From contig NZ_BSOB01000017.1 in the NCBI RefSeq assembly GCF_030160295.1, positions 177,239 through 214,038 of the forward strand: a stretch of DNA of 36,800 bases, written 5' to 3'. Position numbers and translations under genes: made by a program. Shown here one piece after another: positions 32,287-36,800 of this stretch (position 1 is its first letter; each line of letters begins with the position of its first letter). The notes under the pieces are model-generated. The model was not told the DNA's origin. It made no database searches and saw only the letters and a program-made list of their open reading frames with translations. Source of the stretch: Dyella acidisoli. GTDB taxonomy: Bacteria; Pseudomonadota; Gammaproteobacteria; Xanthomonadales; Rhodanobacteraceae.

Positions 32287-34083
32287 ATGATTCCAGGGGG
32301 AATGCGACAAGTAGCGGCGATGCCCTGGCGCACCGGCGGCCTGTTGCTTGCGGTGCTGGTCATCGTGGCCCTGCCGTACATGATCACGCGCGGCAGCTCC
32401 AAGGAATCCCTGCAAGCTGGTGAACTGGTCACCCGTTCGGCCGAAGTCCAGGCGCTGGTCTATCGCATTGCCGACCAGACGCACGCCGCCGAATCGGCCA
32501 TCCAACATCTGCTGGCGGACGACCCGTACAGTCACGCCGAAACGATTGCGCTGAGTGCCGAGAACAGCATCCCCGGCCAGCTCGACGAATTGCGGCATAT
32601 GACGGCCGACAACGCCGCGCAAGAACATCTGGTGGAACAGCTGAGTGCGGTGGAGAACGGTCGACTGGCGTTGCTGCATCAGGCCATGCAGCGCTACCAG
32701 CACAACGATCGTGCTGGGGCGGAGCAGGCCCTGCGCGATGCCAGTGCACTGTTCCATGTCGACGAGATCGCCGACAAGATCGTCGCCGCTGCAGAATTGG
32801 CGCTGCAGCAGCGTCGTGAGGCGGCGCGCAAGCAATCGGACAACAGTCGCCTGGTGCTGACGCTGACCGCAGCGGCACAGCTTCTGATGCTGATGATCGT
32901 GGTGATTGTTTCCGAGCGGCAGATCGGCCGTCGACTGCAGGCCGAAGTGCGCGAACGGCAGGCTGTGCAGCGCTCGCAAATGATCCTGCAGGCGGTGCGT
33001 GAACCGATCGCACTGCTCGACCACAACCTGCGCACCTTGTTGGTCAATGCGGCTTTCAGCGAGCTGTACGGCGTCTCCGAGGAAAGCCGCGCCGAATACC
33101 TGGAAGACCTCGGCCAGGGCGCATGGGCGGACGAAGTGCTGCTGCAGCGCTTGCGCGACGTGCTTCTACGCGATCGCGAGCTGTGGGATTTCGAACTGAC
33201 CCAGCGCACCATCGACGGCGTCGAACGCCATGTGGTGATCAATGCACGCCGCCTCCAGCAGCAGGACAGCGAGAGCCCGGTACTGCTGTTGACGGTCAGC
33301 GACGTCACTGCGCGGGCACTGGTCGAGCTGCAGGTGAAGGAGCTCAATCACCAGCTCGAAGGCAAGGTGGCACAAATTTCCGACGTGAACCGCGAACTGG
33401 AAGCCTTCAGCTATTCCGTCTCGCACGATCTGCGGGCGCCGCTGCGGCACATCACGGCGTTCGCGCAAAAGCTCGAGGATCACCTGGGCGAAGACGTCGA
33501 CGGCACGTCCCACCATTACCTCAGCGTGATCCGCGACGCCTCGCACCGCATGGCGCAGCTGATCGAGGATCTGCTGGTGTTCTCCCGTCTTGGGCGCGGC
33601 GCGCTGCGCCTGCAGGCGGTGGATATGCGCGCGCTGGTCAATGAAACCTGCGCGTTGGCCGAATCGGAAGCGCCCGGGCGGCGTATCGTGTGGCATGTGG
33701 ATCAGCTGCCGGTGGTGGTCGGCGACGAGAACATGCTCCGCACCGTCTGGCAAAACCTGATCGGCAACGCCGTCAAATACACCGGCCAGCGCGAGATCGC
33801 GCATGTCGACGTCTCCGTGCAGCAGGCCGATGGCGGCGACTACGAATTCACCGTGGCCGACGACGGCACCGGTTTCGATATGCGCTACGTCGAAAAACTT
33901 TTTGGTGTATTTCAACGGCTGCACAAGGCCAGCGAGTTTCCGGGCAACGGTATCGGCCTGGCCAACGTGCGGCGCATCGTGATGCGTCACGGGGGCAGGG
34001 TCTGGGCCGAAGGCGAACCAGGCCGCGGCGCCCGTTTTCACTTCACGTTGTCGGCCATTGAACCGCCATCGTCATCGTTATGA
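32287..34083 (+). CDS. Membrane sensor histidine kinase of the phytochrome-kinase-like subfamily
   Basis: The protein has a first transmembrane segment (GLLLAVLVIVALPYMI), a ~150-residue helical periplasmic sensor region of CHASE3-like size, a second transmembrane segment (LVLTLTAAAQLLMLMIVVIV), a PAS domain (about residues 235-350; LDHNLRTLLVNAAFSELYG), a HisKA domain with FSYSVSHDLRAPLRHI (intact His) and an HATPase domain with WQNLIGNAVKYT, DDGTGFD and FPGNGIGLANV. The sequence FQRLH...GxGIGLANVRRIVMRHGG is typical of kinases paired with Rcp1-like regulators. The start is uncertain: ATG 32251, 32287 (near AAGGG) and 32302 are in frame. The stop overlaps the regulator gene's start (ATGA). 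The signal sensed is unknown. Confidence 0.93.
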   Translation: MIPGGMRQVAAMPWRTGGLLLAVLVIVALPYMITRGSSKESLQAGELVTRSAEVQALVYRIADQTHAAESAIQHLLADDPYSHAETIALSAENSIPGQLDELRHMTADNAAQEHLVEQLSAVENGRLALLHQAMQRYQHNDRAGAEQALRDASALFHVDEIADKIVAAAELALQQRREAARKQSDNSRLVLTLTAAAQLLMLMIVVIVSERQIGRRLQAEVRERQAVQRSQMILQAVREPIALLDHNLRTLLVNAAFSELYGVSEESRAEYLEDLGQGAWADEVLLQRLRDVLLRDRELWDFELTQRTIDGVERHVVINARRLQQQDSESPVLLLTVSDVTARALVELQVKELNHQLEGKVAQISDVNRELEAFSYSVSHDLRAPLRHITAFAQKLEDHLGEDVDGTSHHYLSVIRDASHRMAQLIEDLLVFSRLGRGALRLQAVDMRALVNETCALAESEAPGRRIVWHVDQLPVVVGDENMLRTVWQNLIGNAVKYTGQREIAHVDVSVQQADGGDYEFTVADDGTGFDMRYVEKLFGVFQRLHKASEFPGNGIGLANVRRIVMRHGGRVWAEGEPGRGARFHFTLSAIEPPSSSL

Positions 34084-34526
34084 AGCACACGCCTCTACGC
34101 CCCATCCTGCTAGTCGAAGACAGCCCCGTCGATGCCGAGATGACGGTCGACGCCCTGCGCCAGGCCCATCTGGCCAATCCAGTGGTCCACGTCGAGGACG
34201 GCGTGGATGGCCTGGACTGGCTCTACGCGCGCGGCAGCTTTGCCGGACGTTCTGAGGGCGATCCGGTCGTCGTGCTGCTCGACATCAAGATGCCGCGCAT
34301 GAACGGGCTGGACGTGCTCAAGCAGATGCGTGCAGACGAACGTTTCCGGCACCTGCCCGTGGTGATCCTTTCCTCTTCACGCGAGGAAAGTGATCTGGCA
34401 CGTAGCTGGGATCTCGGTGTAAACGCTTACGTGATCAAGCCGGTGGATGTGGGGCAGTTTTTTCAGGCGGTACGCACGCTCGGCCAGTTCTGGGCCGTGC
34501 TGAATCAAGCGCCGGAACAGGGGTAG
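34080..34526 (+). CDS. Single-domain response regulator, Rcp1-like
   Basis: The 148-residue protein is a receiver domain without an output domain: LLVEDSPVDAEM (acidic pocket), VVLLDIKMPRMNGLDVL (phospho-accepting Asp in LLDIKMP), ILSSSREESD and the Lys of YVIKPV. The extra loop EDGVDGLDWLYARG is typical of regulators paired with phytochrome-type kinases. Overlapping the kinase gene by 4 bp makes the two a cognate pair. Without an output domain it probably relays phosphate or acts by protein contact, perhaps to the hybrid kinase encoded next. Confidence 0.93.
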   Translation: MKHTPLRPILLVEDSPVDAEMTVDALRQAHLANPVVHVEDGVDGLDWLYARGSFAGRSEGDPVVVLLDIKMPRMNGLDVLKQMRADERFRHLPVVILSSSREESDLARSWDLGVNAYVIKPVDVGQFFQAVRTLGQFWAVLNQAPEQG

Positions 34527-34638
34527 GCAGGGCGGGAAGCGTCAATCGTCAATCGGGAATAGAGAGCGGGGTCCGGCGGGTTTGCGCATGGCTGCCTTTG
34601 GCTATTTACGATGGATGGTTCCCGATTTACGCCCTGCC
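34527..34638. repeat. Imperfect inverted repeat in the gap before the hybrid-kinase gene
   Basis: GGCAGGGC (34527-34534) pairs with GCCCTGCC (34631-34638), and AATCGGGAA (34551-34559) with TTCCCGATT (34619-34627). The short tandem GTCAATC is also repeated. This type of AATCGGGAAT-containing spacer occurs repeatedly in Xanthomonas-related genomes and may be a small repeated element. Confidence 0.55.
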
Positions 34639-34678
34639 GATTGAAATATGATGATTGCGTTCACTTGGAACCCAAGGG

Positions 34679-36262
34679 ATGCCGGATAAGTCCAACCAAC
34701 AACGCGCGTTACCGCGGATACGAGTCCTGCAGGTAGAAGACAGCCCGCTCGACGCGGAACTGGTGCTCACCGAACTCCAGGCCGACGGTATCGACTACGA
34801 AGTGCGCCTGGTCGACGACGAGCCGGCGTTCGTGGAGACGCTCAAGGCATTCAAGCCGCACATCGTGCTTTCGGACCTGAGCATGCCCGGTTTTTCCGGA
34901 CAGCGCGCGCTCGAACTGCTGCGCGATCACAGCACGGACATTCCCTTCATTTACGTATCGGCCACGCTGGGTGAAGAAGCGGCCATCGCTGCGCTGCGTG
35001 AAGGTGCCACCGATTACATCCTCAAACAGAATCCTGCGCGTTTGGCGAGCGCCGTACGCCGCGCCATGCGCGAAGCAGACGAACAGCGTGCGCGTGCACG
35101 TGCGGAAGCGGAGCTGATCCGCATCCAGCGTTTCGAAAGCCTCGCCATGCTCGCCGGCGGCTTGAGCCACGATCTGCGCAATCTGTTGCAGCCGTTGTTG
35201 CTGGCCGGCGACAGCCTGCAGGATTACCAGGACGATCCGCGCCTTGCGCGACTGGGTGTGCTGGTGCGCGATTGTGGGCGGCGCGGGCTGGAAATGGTGC
35301 AGTCCATGCTGTCGTTTGCCCGCGGCGCGCGGCGTGCCGAGCAAGTGAAAGTGCAGGCGCTGGTCGACGCTTTGTCGTTGCTCTTGCAGGGCAGCGTGCC
35401 GCGTACGGTGACGCTGGACATCGAAGTGTCCGATCCACAGCTCACTTTCGAAGGCAATCACACCGAACTGCAGCAGTGCTTGCTCAATCTTTGCCTCAAT
35501 GCGATCCAGGCGATGCCCGCCGGTGGCGTCCTGCGCGTAACCACCGGCAGCGTGAAGCTGGATCAGGGTTTCTTCCTTGAACACGAAGACGCATTGCCTG
35601 GCGAGTACGTGCGCCTGACGGTGACCGACACCGGCGTCGGCATGACGGAAGAAGTGCGCAAGCGGCTGTTCGAACCGTTCTTCACCACCAAGGAAGGCGG
35701 TACGGGTTTAGGCTTGCTGTCGTGCCGTCGCATTGTCTACAGCCACGGCGGCGTGATGCGCTTGGATAGCATCATCAACGAAGGCTGCTGCTTCGATCTC
35801 TATATTCCGCTTGCACGTCCGATCACCGAAATCTCCGATCTGGCGGAAGTCGACACCAATCTGCACGGCAACGCCGAGCACGTGCTGCTGGTGGTGGAAG
35901 AGGCCGGCCAGCTCACGCTGCTGAGCGACACGCTCGATGCATGGGGCTACGAGGTGCACGGAAGCCAGAGCGGCACCGCCGCGCTGCAGTGGATCGAAGC
36001 CTGCGGCCTGCCCGACCTGGTGGTGATGGATGCGGACATGAGCCTTTTCACCAGCGAACGCACGCTGGCGGCGTTGAGCCAATATGGCTATCGCAGCGGC
36101 GTGCTGGTGCTATGCCGCGCGGACGCCCCACCGGACTCGCCGAAACTCCGCATGCCCGATGGCAACCGGCTGCGGCGCTTGAACAAGCCGGTGAGCACGC
36201 GGGCGTTGCTGCACGCGGTGCGCGATGTGTTGCGTGACGGTAGGGAAAAATCGCGGCATTGA
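34679..36262 (+). CDS. Receiver-histidine kinase-receiver hybrid signalling protein
   Basis: The cytosolic protein has an N-terminal receiver (QVEDSPLDAELVL, HIVLSDLSMPGFSG with phospho-accepting Asp, YVSATLGEEAA, YILKQNPARL), a coiled linker (EADEQRARARAEAELIRIQR), a HisKA domain with GGLSHDLRNLLQPL (His present), an HATPase domain (NLCLNAIQAM, TDTGVGM, GGTGLGL) and a second receiver (LVVEEAGQ, VVMDADMSLF, RLNKPVS) with an EE in place of the usual acidic pair. The start is ATG 34679; an in-frame TTG at 34655 would add eight residues. No membrane segment or DNA-binding domain is present. It follows the kinase/regulator pair by ~150 bases and is probably in the same phosphorelay, with input by phosphotransfer rather than by a direct ligand. 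Confidence 0.92.
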   Translation: MPDKSNQQRALPRIRVLQVEDSPLDAELVLTELQADGIDYEVRLVDDEPAFVETLKAFKPHIVLSDLSMPGFSGQRALELLRDHSTDIPFIYVSATLGEEAAIAALREGATDYILKQNPARLASAVRRAMREADEQRARARAEAELIRIQRFESLAMLAGGLSHDLRNLLQPLLLAGDSLQDYQDDPRLARLGVLVRDCGRRGLEMVQSMLSFARGARRAEQVKVQALVDALSLLLQGSVPRTVTLDIEVSDPQLTFEGNHTELQQCLLNLCLNAIQAMPAGGVLRVTTGSVKLDQGFFLEHEDALPGEYVRLTVTDTGVGMTEEVRKRLFEPFFTTKEGGTGLGLLSCRRIVYSHGGVMRLDSIINEGCCFDLYIPLARPITEISDLAEVDTNLHGNAEHVLLVVEEAGQLTLLSDTLDAWGYEVHGSQSGTAALQWIEACGLPDLVVMDADMSLFTSERTLAALSQYGYRSGVLVLCRADAPPDSPKLRMPDGNRLRRLNKPVSTRALLHAVRDVLRDGREKSRH

Positions 36263-36357
36263 TGGCGCCATTCGAACTGGCCCCTCTCCCACCGGCCTGA
36301 TTAGCGTCTCGCCTTAGCTGTGTATGTCGAGGTGTTGGGGCATTGCCTGCGGCGCTT

Positions 36358-36740
36358 CCGGTCGCGAAGCGACCGGGTCACTTTTCTTTGCTGGCCCAAA
36401 GAAAAGTAACCCAAAGAAATGGCCTAAAAGGCTCACAGCATGGGGAAGGTAAAAGCCTGGACGTCTATGGCTAGGTCAAAAGTTGCTCGCCCAAGGTTCG
36501 ACGCCCCCGCTATACCGCGAGGCGTCGAAGCCCTGAGGGCTTAAAGCGTGCCTGCCCAGAGGCTGAGCTTTGCCGAGATCTGCCTTAAGTCCTCAGCGCT
36601 TCGACGCCTCGCGGTATAGCGGGGTGGTGGAAGCTTGGCCCGCCAACGATCAAAGCAAGGCGTCATCCTTCAGGCTTGTAACCCATGCAATGCCATGAGC
36701 TCTTCAGGCCATTTCTTTGGGTTACTTTTCTTTGGGCCAG
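36358..36740. repeat. Large concentric inverted-repeat element (~380 bp)
   Basis: It starts with a hairpin CCGGTCGC-GAA-GCGACCGG (36358-36376) and a GGGT.ACTTTTCTTTG hairpin (36375-36412). The outer arms, 35 perfectly matching bases, are 36391-36425 and 36706-36740; the inner arms, 27 matching bases, are 36505-36531 and 36598-36624. Both pairs have their centre near 36565, so the whole element can fold as one long stem. The CCCAAAGAAAAGTAACCCAA motif is widespread in Xanthomonas-like intergenic DNA. No gene is present. Confidence 0.9.
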
Positions 36741-36800
36741 CCAGTACTGTCCGGTTAATCGGCAAATAAAATCAATTGGTTAGCGTCACCGCTCTCGGTA
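36741..36800. other. Window end, possibly the edge of another element
   Basis: The last 60 bases turn abruptly AT-rich (GGCAAATAAAATCAATTGG). No gene is visible; the sharp change just after the palindromic element could be the end of an insertion sequence continuing outside the window. Confidence 0.25.

Overview
The window looks like a chromosomal segment of a gammaproteobacterium of the order Lysobacterales (Xanthomonadales), most likely near Dyella, Luteibacter or Rhodanobacter. This rests on protein style: Xanth/Caul-type TonB receptors, a secreted S53 pseudomonalisin-like peptidase with PKD and P domains, a mannose-isomerase/fructokinase sugar route, palindromic CCCTCTCCC-type intergenic repeats and fairly high GC. 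The assignment is an inference from family resemblance; no marker gene or rRNA is present. No tRNA, rRNA, CRISPR array or intact insertion sequence was seen.

Region 1 (1-11.3 kb) is a secreted-protein region. It holds the 3' end of one PKD/P-domain protein (3-521), a SusC-like/FecA-like TonB receptor with an STN domain (822-3929), a PAS-PAS histidine kinase homologue that has lost its phospho-accepting His and ATP-binding residues (3948-5459, minus), a full PKD-PKD-P-domain protein with a GHEWQE motif (5874-7994), an 82-residue protein consisting only of a sigma-70 region 4 (8301-8549), and an S53 peptidase (8718-11285, minus). Three of these genes end in the same PKD + P-domain module. Directly after each of the three stop codons lies a GC-rich hairpin whose six-base loop is AGGGAT, the form of loop recognised by RsmA/CsrA, followed by a terminator. 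A fourth such hairpin lies in the structured leader of 5874-7994.

Region 2 (11.3-14.6 kb) is lower in GC and gene-poor: a doubtful small membrane protein, a possible non-coding RNA with two more ANGGAT-loop motifs and a terminator, a degenerate GGDEF protein, a 49-residue lipoprotein, and a small periplasmic protein. Region 3 (14.6-17.8 kb) has a lipoprotein alpha/beta hydrolase, a palindromic repeat and a DUF4105 membrane protein.

Region 4 (17.9-32 kb) is a carbohydrate-utilisation locus: GH27 alpha-galactosidase and GH35 beta-galactosidase (overlapping), a TonB receptor, an AGE-family mannose isomerase and a PfkB fructokinase (overlapping), a FucP/GluP-type sugar permease, a LacI regulator and a divergent GH92 alpha-mannosidase. 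The inferred route is outer-membrane uptake of a galactose- and mannose-bearing glycan, exo-trimming in the periplasm, permease uptake, then mannose to fructose to fructose-6-phosphate. Two copies of the palindrome TTGGAACGATCCAA, 92 bp apart between lacI and the GH92 gene, are the likely operators.

Region 5 (32.2-36.3 kb) is a signalling module: a membrane sensor kinase of the phytochrome-kinase subfamily, an Rcp1-like single-domain response regulator overlapping it by 4 bp, and a receiver-kinase-receiver hybrid. The window ends in a ~380 bp non-coding element made of concentric inverted repeats (36358-36740).
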